Below are positions 33,580 to 58,809 of a DNA stretch of 64,000 nt, piece after piece; within the stretch, counting starts at the first letter, position 1; the number at the start of each line of letters is the position of its first letter. Both the position numbers and the translations under genes were made by a program. This stretch comes from Opisthocomus hoazin (lineage: Eukaryota > Chordata > Aves > Opisthocomiformes > Opisthocomidae): the NCBI RefSeq assembly GCF_030867145.1, contig NC_134439.1, positions 8,221,379 through 8,285,378 of the forward strand. The letters run 5' to 3'. The notes below the pieces were generated by a model. That model was not told the DNA's origin, did no database searches, and saw only the letters and a list, made by a program, of their open reading frames with translations.

Positions 33580-36500
33580 GTTTTGAATACGCTTGGACCC
33601 ATTTTATATTTCTAAAAGATGTCTGCAGTGATTTGTTACACTCCTGTTGAAGGAGTAGATGCTTACACAGTAAGCCCTCCACTCGACCTTCAGTCGGTGA
33701 TTTTATTTTTTGTTGCTTTGAATGAAAACGGTGACAAATGGCAGCTGTTTGATTGCTTTTGCTCTGACTGCAGTAGCTTATTTGCAGGGTTTGTGGGCCA
33801 GAGCATTATAATTTTACAGGCAGATGCCATAATTGGACCCCATTATCCTAAGCTCATTTAATTGCCAGTTGGTGAAAGACTGGCAGTACTTAGTGCAGTA
33901 ACTACCTGCTTTGTGTTGGGTCTTACCCCTTGTACACCTGCGGGTGCACCTGCTCCCGGGAGGCCCATTATCCCAGACCCCAGCTCTCTGTCAGGGTGAG
34001 GCCTGGGAGTAGCCACGTGTTCCTGGAAAGGACCGAGTGGCCTTGGAAGGTCATGGTTGTGACTTCAGAACATCCCCTGGCCACAGTAATTGGGGAATAG
34101 GGACCACAAGAAGTGGGTTTGTCTTGTAGGGTGGGTGCAGCCTATGCTTGACAGAGCTCCAGGATTTCATCCCTTGTCCTTCTGGGCAGCTTCCTCAAGC
34201 ACATCCTGTACATGCTGCTGCCCATGAAGAGCAGGAAACCCCTAATTTTACTGTTCCCTGCAGTAATTTGGGAATGCAAGACTAGCAGGCTGTAAGGATG
34301 TAAAACACAAAGATCATCCTCCTCCAGCATTACAACTATTTAAAATCCTAGTATGGTCTGTCATTGGGCGTTTGGGATGAAGCTCCTGCTGATTGTTATG
34401 TGTTTACCACAGGAAAAGGAATATCTAAAAAACTGTGCCAAACAGCACCTGCTCCAAGGTGGCAGAGCGAGGACTTTTGTGTGACTGTCACTGCGGTCAC
34501 AGCCACATATTCCTGAGTTAAATCCTTATCTCTCTTGTGATGGGCAGGCTGTGCAGTGCTGGAGCCTTCACTCCTGTCCTTAGAGGCTGGATGTGTCCTT
34601 TGCTAGGAGAAGCTGATGGGATGCAGGGAAATACCAGCACCTGCCAGGTGAGGGTTTCTGAGCATGTGCCTGGGTGACTCTTCCCCTAGCCCGAGTTTCT
34701 CCACAGCTTAATGGTGCCTGTGCTCGTTCTGAGCACTGCTCTGGGTCCACCCTGCCTGCTGGGCCACATCTGCCTTGTTTGAGCTACCAGCTCTGTGGCA
34801 GCAGGACTGGTCTGACTAGAAATGCTTGTGGAAATTTGGGACAGAAATAGTTGTGTTTGCAGTTGTCACTGGTGACTTGGAAGAAGAGGAGGTGGCAGCG
34901 TTTTCCTTTAGGCACAGATTCCTCTGTGTTGGGGAGCCTGGACACACTGGGAGTTCCTTGTTGTTTCTCCTGGTGCCCACAGCCATGCGTGGTGTCTGAT
35001 GGGTCTCCCCACTCCTGATTTGCACCCAGCCACAGAGGTGCAGCTCCCAGACCCACAGATACCCAGTGCTCTGCTTGGACCTTGTGGCTTACTGTATGGT
35101 TCCGCACAGACTTTCTCCCACCAAAGGGCTGAGCCTGCGCTGCAGGACACCCCCATGCTGTTGCTGTGCCCCCGTGGGGCTGGAGGACAGCAAGGTGCAC
35201 AGGTCTACGTGGATTGTTGGGGAAGCAGATTGCATTCCCCGTGGGCTGTTGTCCAGTCACTGGAGCCATCTCCCTGCAGTTCCCACTGTGGGGGCTCTTT
35301 CTTGCTGGATCGTTGCTGAGTCAGACCCACATCCACACCTTCATGGTCTGGTCTAGGGTGTCCAGCTCCTCTCTGCTTGGCCTGCAGCTGGAGCAGGGAT
35401 GCCATTAGCAGGGTTTTCTGCCACTTCCCGTGCTGTCCCTGCTGTCCTCCTCTGCAGGGTGCAGCATGTGCTTTCCCTCAGCAGAGCTGCAGTCCACTGA
35501 CAGAGGAAAAGACATGGCTGTTCTCCACCTTTCGCTTTCCTCCCACCAATTCCAGAGCACGGAGGAAGGCGTAAGCCCCTTCCCTCCCTCCTCACATGGC
35601 CAGAGCCAGGCCTGAGCACAGGTTTGTTTATTTTTCACTTCGCTGTGCTGGGGGAAGAAGCAGGGTGCTCTGCCTTCAGCCACCCATCTTTTCAAGGTCT
35701 CAATGGATGATTTTGGTTACAGTCTGCCCTTCTGGCACTCAGCAGTTTGCAAGGCTGAGGACTCTGAGCCCTTTATTGCTGACTCCAGAAGTCCACGCAA
35801 TCCTCTCGTCATGGCCAGCAGCACCCCTTTCTCCTCCTGTTCCCCTCCACTTTCACCGTGTTGTAGAGATGAACACAGGGTGCCCACAATCCCCCGGAGA
35901 CGCATTCGCGGCTGCGGCGTGTCCACGTGCCTGGTTCCCATCCAGTGGCAAAGCCCTGGAAAAACACCCTCCCCGTCTCTCCCTCCCCCAGCAGTTCAGA
36001 CTATGCTCTTTCCTCGCTGTTGTCTTCAGCTAATGGGGAGTTGAGGTGATTGCGTTTATTCCCAGTCTCTGTCCAGGAGATCAGCACTGTCCAGTATCCC
36101 CCCCCCCCGCCCACCAAGTGGGGGCCGGGGTCCTTGTTACTGCAAATAAGCAGCTTTGATCAGTTAAATCCTACTTAGTTGCTCTTGTAGCCTAATCATC
36201 ACACAGAGAGCGTCCTAAACTATACTGGTTCCTGCCCAGTGCAAAAGGGAAGAGGGTGAGAGGAAGAGAGGGAAGAACCTTTCCGTCATAGGGATGTTCA
36301 CCAGCAAGCACAAAGTGCTGGAGGTGGGAGAGAGAGATCGATCTGCCTGGCGGGGCAAGGAAACACCAGCAGCAGAAATGCTCCTTTACACTTGTTCTGG
36401 AAGGTGAACGAGCTCCTGGTATCGTTTTGCCTGCGCAGTTCAGTGTCCAGCTCCTTTGTCTGTGCTATGGTCAGGAAGGCTGGAGGAGAAGAGCTGGGGG

Positions 36501-36890
36501 GGGGGGGACGGACGGACAACACCAGGCTGCCCAGGAACTCTCTCCAGAGACTACAGCCTTTGTGTTTCACGTACACCCCTCGCTTCGCAGCAGCAGTTCA
36601 GCCTGGGTTACGCTGATTACTTCCGTGTGGTGCTTCCTTTAACTCCCTGGGGCAACTACCTCCTGCTTCTGAACTTCAGGTTCCAGCAGGAGAGACTGCC
36701 TGGGGTTACTGAAGGCGGCACAAAGTCTCCTTCTCCTGGTAGATCATGCTCTGGCCCCAGATCTCAATTTTACAGCCAAACCACATTTAAGAAGTCATTG
36801 CCCCTTTGCTGGCTTTTAGTCCAGGTTGTAACGCATAAAACCAAAGGCATGGTTAAAGCTTGGAGATCATTTGCAAGTACTTGCTCAGCA
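33580..36890. other. Intergenic DNA between convergent GTSF1 and GOSR2
   Basis: No gene or repeat family was recognised. It contains homopolymer runs (C near 36098, G near 36497) and long GC-rich open frames on both strands that look like composition effects. Confidence 0.45.
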
Positions 36891-36891
36891 A

Positions 36892-37100
36892 CAGAATCAC
36901 AGAATGGTCAGGGTTGGCAGGGCCCTCTGTGGGTCACCCAGCCCAAGCCCCTGCCCAAGCAGGGTCACCCAGAGCAGGGGGCACAGCACCGCGTCCAGGC
37001 GGGGCTGGAATATCTCCAGAGAAGGAGACTCCACAGCCTCCCTGGGCAGCCTGGGCCAGGGCTCCATCACCCTCAGAGGGAAGTTCTTCCTCATGTAAAT
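36892..37100 (-). mobile_element. CR1 LINE 3'-end fragment
   Basis: Complement of the CR1 3' end. It begins AGAATCACAGAATGGTCAGG and includes CTCCAGAGAAGGAGACTCCA and the GGGCAGCCTGGGCCAGGGCT block. It is of the subtype with 'tctggagatattcca', like 55490-55745. Confidence 0.92.
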
Positions 37101-39300
37101 CAAGGTGCAAAGCTTCCCAAGCGTGGTAGAAGAACATGAGCCAAATGATTGCCTGAGGAGGAAGAGGGCGGATTGCTGCCAAGAATCCACCCGGGGCTGC
37201 AGCAGCCGGTGCTTGGTGGGCACAGGGAGCGCTGGAGTTGGCCTGAGGGGCTGGGAGAGGTGGGGGGCTGCGTGTGGGAGAGGCGTCAGCACCCAAAGGC
37301 CTTGGGCAAGATAAAACAAGGTGAGGCAGCAGCACCCTCTGCAGAGTAACTATCAAAACTGTTGTTCTTACACAGCGTTGCTGTGAAAACCTGAAAGTGT
37401 CGCCGCTGGATTGTGTTACAGCGCACAAAGAAATTTTTCTTCTGCGGTTGAGATGTTCAGTGTTGTTTCTGTAGTCAGGGGTAGCGTTACCGCTGGTTTT
37501 GTTTGACGCTAAAGGAAGTCTTGATTTTTAACACACACCAGTTGTAATCAGACATTGTAGGGTTAACATTTGGAAAGAGTGTATGTGGAGGCATACATAC
37601 CAAGTTTTGGTTACTAGACAAGTATAAACATCCTCTAGCACTTATCGGTACTATCTTCCTTCTAAATTAATTCTATGCCATCCAATCATAATGTCTTGGT
37701 ATTCATTATCTCCCCTTGCAATCTGCGTATACGTTAGCCACATTTCACCCTGCTTTTAACTGCTAGAATAGACTCCGCGTAGTCTCTTGGTTTCTCAGCT
37801 TTTCTCTCTGATTTATACCCTCCTAGATTTCTTCTGCACATGCAGTCACACCTCAAAGCACGCTGCTGAATCAGCAATACTATTTCTGGGCTTGGGCTGC
37901 TGCTTACCATTTTGAAGTCCTTTAGAGGACCACCTGAGAAGATCAACCGTGAGGACTTGTCTCAGCAGACTGCCGACGGCTGCTCTGATCTCTGTAGCCA
38001 GTTTCTACCTACATCACTGGATGAATTTTTTTGCATTCTTTGCTGGATATTTTCTGATTTAACAAGTATTTTGTAGCTGTGGGGAACTTGAATTACTGCA
38101 AAACCAAACATGATTGCAAGAGAATCTAACCCCTAACCTAATTCCCTAACCAGTTTGATCTCACCTTTTAAATCCATGATCTCTGTATCAACAGCCACGT
38201 TTTGCCCTCCAAGCTCTCCCTTTGCCATCCTGAATCAGAACCTAGCAGGAGGGTTAGGCAGGACACCGGGACCCCAGCCCGCTCCACCTGCGGCATCAGC
38301 TGGCAGAGGGCAGGCAGGAGGAAGGGCTGGCTGTCTCCGGTGCCGAAGAGGGCGCGGGCAGAGCACGCTGGGGTCCTGGACACCCTCCCCACAGCGGAGC
38401 TCCCACCTGCATCCTGCGCCCCCCCACCCCAGCTGCCCCCGCACTCCTGTTCCACCACCCAGCCAGCAGAAACCACCACCACCACGTCTACCACCCTTCT
38501 GAGCCACCACCAGTTCCAGGGCCGTACAAGCCTGCTGCGTCACCACCAGTCTCACCAGTGAGAGCACGTACTGGGAGCCCCTGGTCTGGTGCCAGCGCAC
38601 ACACTGTCCCACATCCTCCAACCCCACTGTGCGGTGGGACCCCCTTCTACTAAAGAGCCACAGACTGGGCTATGCCACAGCATCCACATGACCCTGCTGG
38701 TGCCTTCTCCTCTGCAGAGCCCTCCTCCTCTCCCCGTCCATTCTCGGTGAACTGGGAAGAAAACCCACCCCATGTTTCCCACCTCCTTTCTCCTCATTGC
38801 ACGCTTCCCCCCTCCTTACTCAGGACTTCCCCAGATCGTGCCTCCCTGTTCACCCTCCCCCTCCACAGACGCCTGAAGAGCCAGTCCTCTCCTCTCCCCT
38901 TCTGGCACTGCTTCCCCTCAGGTGGGACATCTGCCACCTTCCCACGAGGGCGAACAGCGGGCGAGGCTGCAGGAGGAAAGGCTGTCACCAGCTGCCTCCT
39001 GTAGCGTCCCCTTCCCTCTGCCTGGTGACTTCGGCTCCTTCGCCTACCAATGCATTTGTACAGGCCCTTCTTGTCCCTCACCCATTTCAATGGCAGCTGA
39101 GGTCTGGCCCTTGAGCCACATCTACCCCTTCTCCGGGTAGCTCAGCCCTGCTTCCACCTTCTGTGAAGCTCCTTTTTACATCTGAGCTCAGGCAGGGGGT
39201 CCCCGTTCGGCCATGCCAGCCTCAATGTTTACAACACTGGCATCTGTCCCGCTTCTTTAAGGATTTGGGCACCCTACATGTCAGTCAAGGTAAAAAAATT
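37100..39300. other. Unassigned GC-rich DNA downstream of GOSR2
   Basis: Nothing recognised with confidence. 38230-38570 is rich in CCA/CCAC and gives proline-rich frames on the plus strand. Without splice signals or a known domain I do not call a gene. Confidence 0.4.
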
Positions 39301-39318
39301 AATTTTGGTTGAAAAATC

Positions 39319-39324
39319 TTTATT
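39319..39324 (-). terminator. GOSR2: Probable GOSR2 poly(A) signal (AATAAA)
   Basis: The only AATAAA I found on the minus strand between the GOSR2 stop codon and 39.3 kb. It would give a 3'UTR of about 3 kb, 39300-42327, in which I see no repeat or other gene. Variant signals such as the ATTAAA complement near 40277 could give shorter forms. Confidence 0.5.
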
Positions 39325-42300
39325 CACATAACACATCAGATGAATCACATCATGTCCCACCCTTGTCCCTTTATGTATAAAATACTGATAAAAAGGGTTT
39401 TTCTCCAGAGGCAGGTTAGTTTCCACAGCGTCCTCTCACGAGAGAGCTGGAACGCTTGCTGTGCCACAGAAGTTCCGCAGCAGAACAGCTCTGCTGAAGG
39501 AAACAGCCTTCAGGAAGAAAAGAAACTTTACAGAGCTGTAGCAGCAAGGTGTGTAAAGCCACCTGGGTTTCAGCTCCGTCTCGTTTCACGTTCGCAGGAA
39601 TCTTGATCCCACCGGCGCTCCTACTGTGGCATGCTGTAACGACAGAGGCTTTGAGGGACTGAGCACGCAGATGCTCCTGTAAATCATTTTGGACTTCACA
39701 ACTGGTACAAATTTGTATGAAGTTGTACATGATCAAATCCAGTTACCCAAGTGGTTCCTTCAAGCCCCACAGCTCACCTTTAGACACAGTGAACAGAAGG
39801 ACACTGCTTACAAAAGGGAAATTTGCCTACACAAGAACAAAAGGACTCTAAAAGGGCAAAATAAATGAACAGAGAAACGTGTATTAAAATGCCAAGCTAG
39901 TCTCCGAACAGAAAAAAAATCCAGTTCCAATTATTTTACGGCTCTTACCACAAGCCAAAAAAGGAAACAAACCGGCTAGAGTCTCACCTTGGTATAAGAC
40001 AAATCCTGCTACACTGGGTCACAACTACGTAACCTCTGAACACCATATAATGCCATAAAGTTGTAAAATCAAGTTGGAATTGGACCAGTTTATCACAATA
40101 GAAAAAGATTTGCCAGGGATCCCTTCCAAGGTGCCAAGCTGATCACAGAAGACGATCTCTCGAGTGCACAGTACGCTAAATCTATCGGATTTCATATTTA
40201 AAAGAAATTTAAGGTAAACTCTTTTAAATACACAGCAAGACGAATGACCTCTCACGGCAGACTTCCTATTTTCCTTTTAATTCCCTCATCCCTCAGGCTC
40301 ACATGAAAACCGATTCTGTACTCAGTCTGCTGAAGTTTCCACAGGAGCCTCGCAGACTGGGGAACGTGAAGAGCGTGAGAACTCTTCAGCAGCACCGAAC
40401 ACGCAGAGGAGCACAGAACGGCCGGCCAGAAGGCGCAGCACACAGGCCGGGCAGTCACCAGGCAGCCAGGCCTGCCGGCTTTCCTCTGTTATCATCTGAC
40501 AGGATCACCCAGGCACTGCCGGCGTCTCGGCCTCCGCTCTCCTCCGCCGACTCCTCCCTTGCCCCAGGGTTCCACGGATGAAGCTGACCGGCCTGTGGCA
40601 GCTGATCACACTGGGTCCTCTCGCCTGGGCTTTAAAGCTGAGCCACAGCACACGGGTCAGTGAATACACCAGGCAGGCAGCGTAAGCAGGCACGGCTGAA
40701 GCCCCTTTCACTTGCCCACAGTAACTGAAATTCATTTTTTACAGTTACGGATACCGTTTCTCCAAGTTTGCAACAGGCTACATAATAAAAGCAAAGCTTC
40801 TTGCAGCAAAGACAGGATGCAGAACTTGTAATCTGTTACTAATTAAAAGACCCACAACCATTCCAGGCAGAAAAAAATGAAAGAATTTCCAGCATTATGC
40901 CACATCATCTGAATATGACGCTTCTGTGCCGCCATCAGACATCTGGAAATGCTCCAGCCCTGTACACGAATCGGGATGGGAATGTATCCGCAGGCTGATG
41001 GCCAGAATCTCCGGACGGCCGTTCCAGCAGAGCGGCTGCAGGGAGAGCAGTACCGTGTTTAAATGATGAGGCATTTCACGATGTGGATGTTTAGATGTGG
41101 ACAGGTATCTACAACCAAGGAGACACACCTAAGCTGGCTAGCATCTCTGTGAGGTGGCACGTGTGAGAATGTCTTTCACAGTAATTTTGCAGGTACAAAG
41201 GATAACGCAAAGAACACCCTTACCAAAGATGAGGGATGCTCACCATCCCAAGGCACGTAACTTCAGGAAACTCTTCTGACAACTGGTTTTAAGTGAAAGA
41301 TCTGTTGCCCTAATCCCACTGTTACTCTGAACGTGAAGAACAGCAGAGAGAAACTGTCCCAGCTCTCCGAACAAAAAAATCACAAATCTGAATTTGAGCA
41401 AGGAGTTGCCCACTCCATCGATTCAAAAAATACTGACTACAGAGCACAACCCCCCAGTCCACCACCTCAGAAAATGAATACAACTCACCAAAACGGGACG
41501 TGCACTAGCATTAAAAACATGAGAGTCTTACAGATTTCAGAGGCTGGATTTGGTAGGAGGAACACGGGCCTGATCGGCATCTGGCTGAAAGGAGGCAGGA
41601 GTACAGCATTCAGCTTCCCCTGGGAAGCAGCGAGGCATCGAAAGGTACCAGAACATACCTCAGGTAAGACGAGAAGCATTTCAGCCTACAACAGGAAGGC
41701 TTGTGCTTGTTAATACTGAATGCGTAAACAAAAAAGTTAGCAGAGGATATAACCATGCTTTAAGAACCCTTCCACAGAAATCCTTCTCCCTCCAAACCAA
41801 ATGATGAGTTTGGGGATGGGAACCCTTCACTCCTCGCCTCTTTTTACACGCTTGCTCCGCAGCAGCATACCCACAAACAATGCGAAATTCTCCTCGGTGA
41901 CATGCTTTCATTGCAAAACACAGTGATGGGGGTCACTTCGAGCTAGCACAGGAGAGGCTCACTCCATCTCACGCTCTGCCTTGGTGTCCTCTTATCCCCG
42001 CCGACCCAGAAGGACAGTCCTACCTTGCAATACAGCCAGGCAAAATTTTCACTTCTGCTTCCTATTTAACCAGATCCTTAAACTTGCAGACAACAAGGTG
42101 AGAGCAGTAAAGGCTAGGGGTGTTTTTACAGGGCCATTCTCAACTACAGCATCCCCAGAGACATTTGGTTCCCTACGTGCTCTCCACATGACGGGTCTGA
42201 GTGTGATTTGTCAGCTCTGAAGTTCACAGGAGGGGCTCATCCAAAGCAGCGCTCAGAGGAAAGGACAGTTTGGAGGACAGTCCATCTTGCTCCAAAAGAC

Positions 42301-42327
42301 GATCTCCTCTGGCAATAGTGCAGTAGC

Positions 42328-56433
<14,106 letters not shown>

Positions 56434-56994
56434 GGCTTCGGCCCGCCCGCCACCGCTCCACCGCCCACGTCGCCGCCGTCCACTTCCGGCCCCGCCGACT
56501 TCCGCTTCCGCCGGCCGCAGACACGCCCACCACCACCACCCCTCCGCACCCGCCTCCTCGGGCGCCTGCGCAGCCCGCAGCGCCAGGCGCCGCCGCCAGG
56601 AGGCGCTGCCGGACCGCCGTCCCGCCCGCCCAGCGGGGGGGCCGTGTGCAGCGCGGCGGCCCAGCCCCGCCCCCGGCTGAGTGCCCGGGGGAGGAGGGGC
56701 CTGGCCCCGCCCGCCTCCCCGCGCCCCCCGCCCGCGTGCGCCGCCGCCGCCGTCCTTCGGGCTCGGGGCTGGGGGGGGGGCATCCCGCGGCGGGCGGGCT
56801 GTGGTTGCCCGAGCGGCCGCCGCGTCCCCTCCGTCCCCCGAGGGGTCCCGGGCCGGGCCGGCCGCGCTCGGGGCAGCCCGCTGCGGTGGCGGGTCGGTGG
56901 GAAGAGACCGCACAGACCGATTCGTTCCGCCCCCGGCCGCGGGCAGGGGAACCTTCCACGAGGGTGCGGGGGGTCTGGAGGGAAACTCCGCTGA

Positions 56995-57386
56995 GGAGCG
57001 GCTGAGGGGGCTGGGGCTGTTCAGTGTGGAGAAGAGGAGGCTGAGGGGAGACCTCATCGCTCTGTGCAGCTCCCTGACAGGAGGGGGCAGGGAGGGCGGG
57101 TTGGGCTCTGCTCCCCAGGACCCAGCGACAGGATGAGAGGCCATGGCCTCGAGCTGCGTCAGGGAAGTTTAGACTGGATATTAGGAAAATTTTCTCTACT
57201 GAAAGAGTGGTCAGGCATTGGAACAGGCTGCCCAGGGCAGTGAGGAGTCCCCATCCCTGGAGGGGTTCAAAAACCGTGTGGATGTGGCACTTCAGGACAT
57301 GGTTTAGCAGACACAGTGGGGTTGGGTTTGAGAGTTCAACTTGATGTTCTTAGAGGTCTTTTCCAACCTTTATGATTCTGTGGTTC
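56995..57386 (+). mobile_element. CR1 LINE 3'-end fragment beside the GOSR2 CpG island
   Basis: Runs from the ORF2 C-terminal block (GTGGAGAAGAGGAGGCTGAG) to TTATGATTCTGTGGTTC. Same subtype as 7085-7468 and 20890-21690. It begins about 560 bp upstream of the GOSR2 start codon. Confidence 0.92.
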
Positions 57387-57840
57387 AGAGCAGGGTGCTC
57401 CCAGCCCCGTCCAGCCTGGCCTTGAACCCTGCCAAGGAGGGAGCAGCCACAGCTCCTCTGGGCAGCCTGGGCCAGGGCCTCACCACCCTCAGAGTAAAAC
57501 ATTTCTTCCTTACATCCATTCTGAATCTCCCCTCTTTCACTTCAAAGCCATCACCCCTTGTGCTGTCACTCCATGCCCTTGTAAAAATCCCTCTCCAGCT
57601 CTCTCGCAGCCCCTCCAGGCCCTGGCAGCTGCTCTCAGGTCTCCCCGCAGCCTTCCCCTCCCCAGGCTGCCCAGCCCCAGCTCTCCCAGCCTCTCCTCCC
57701 AGCAGAGGGGTTCCAGCCCTCACATCATTGCTGGGGCCTCCTCCAGCCCCGCTCCCACAGCTCCAGCTCTGCCCTGTGCTGAGGGCTCCAGAGCTGGGCG
57801 CAGGACTCCCGGGGGGTCCCTCAACCAGGTCATCTCTACA
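57387..57840 (-). mobile_element. CR1 LINE fragment, tail-to-tail with the previous copy
   Basis: Complement of a CR1 3' region (CCCAGCCCCGTCCAGCCTGG, then GGGCAGCCTGGGCCAGGGCC) up to the ORF2 C-terminal block near 57660 and beyond. It abuts the plus-strand copy ending at 57386 without its own terminal microsatellite, which suggests one element inserted into or next to the tail of the other. Confidence 0.9.
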
Positions 57841-58749
57841 AGTCGAGGTGACGAGCACACATGGAGGTGCAGATGCTAAGCAGGAGGTAAGATGAATCCT
57901 GCATCAAGGCATCCCTTCTAAAATAGCTCTTCCAGCTCTTCCATCGTCATGACCATCTTCTCTGAACCTTGCCTAGCTGTCCCATTCCGTCTTTCATTTT
58001 CATGGAACTACTTTAGCTCCAAAGGCTTGTTCATGAGTGGTTCTGGTCAGCTCAGGGCATCCATTGTGCAAATACCTTTGTTTTCCTGTTTTTTCCACTT
58101 ACCTTCAGACACACTAAATTCCCTGCTCCAGGTTATCACCCATAGCAGGTTCCTCTGTTTTGTTTCACAGGGCTGGCAGGTTCGGCCTTGCTTTGGGGTT
58201 GTATAAAAGACTGTTTTCAGTTAGCTCATCTGTACGTAGTTTCGTCATTGTTTTGACCAGACAATCGACTGCAGTTGAAGCCCCAAACCTGTCTCGTATG
58301 TGCTGGACTACAAAACCTGATGTACCTTATGGTCATAGTCTGCTGAGCCACCTGAACTGCTGCAACCTTTTTACTTTATGGGAGAATCAGGGAGAAGGTG
58401 AATTGTCAAAAAAAAGGGTAGAAATAGGCCAGTTAGTCTGGGCACCGGGATATTAGAAATGCCAATACAAGAACTGATTGATTAAAAAGCTAAAATTAGG
58501 ACTATGACTCATTCTTGTCAGTGTCATTTAATGGAAAATAGTTCTTGTCAAGAAACATGACTTCATGCTAACAAGACAATGAGCTTGACTGGGAAAAATT
58601 GGGAAAGTCACATATTCTGTGAAGCATTCAAGTTAATTCCACAAGATCATTTAAAAATTAGTTAGAAGTAGCCTCTGCCCTCATGAACCTGGCAAGCAGG
58701 GTACCGGCTCTTTCTTTCTCTGCTGTTTCTTCCCTCTCTTACACATTGT

Positions 58750-58803
58750 CTCAGAATCTTTTATGTTGGAAAAGACCTTTAAGATCATCAAGTCCAACCA
58801 AGC
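58750..58803 (-). mobile_element. CR1 LINE terminal fragment
   Basis: Short complement of a CR1 end: CAGAATCTTTTATGTTGG followed by AAAAGACCTTTAAGATCATC and AAGTCCAACC. Confidence 0.8.
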
Positions 58804-58809
58804 CCAACT

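Noticed and set aside
34784-36044. Several overlapping frames of 60-160 codons on both strands
   Set aside because: They overlap each other in all frames with no conserved motif; consistent with GC-rich noncoding DNA.
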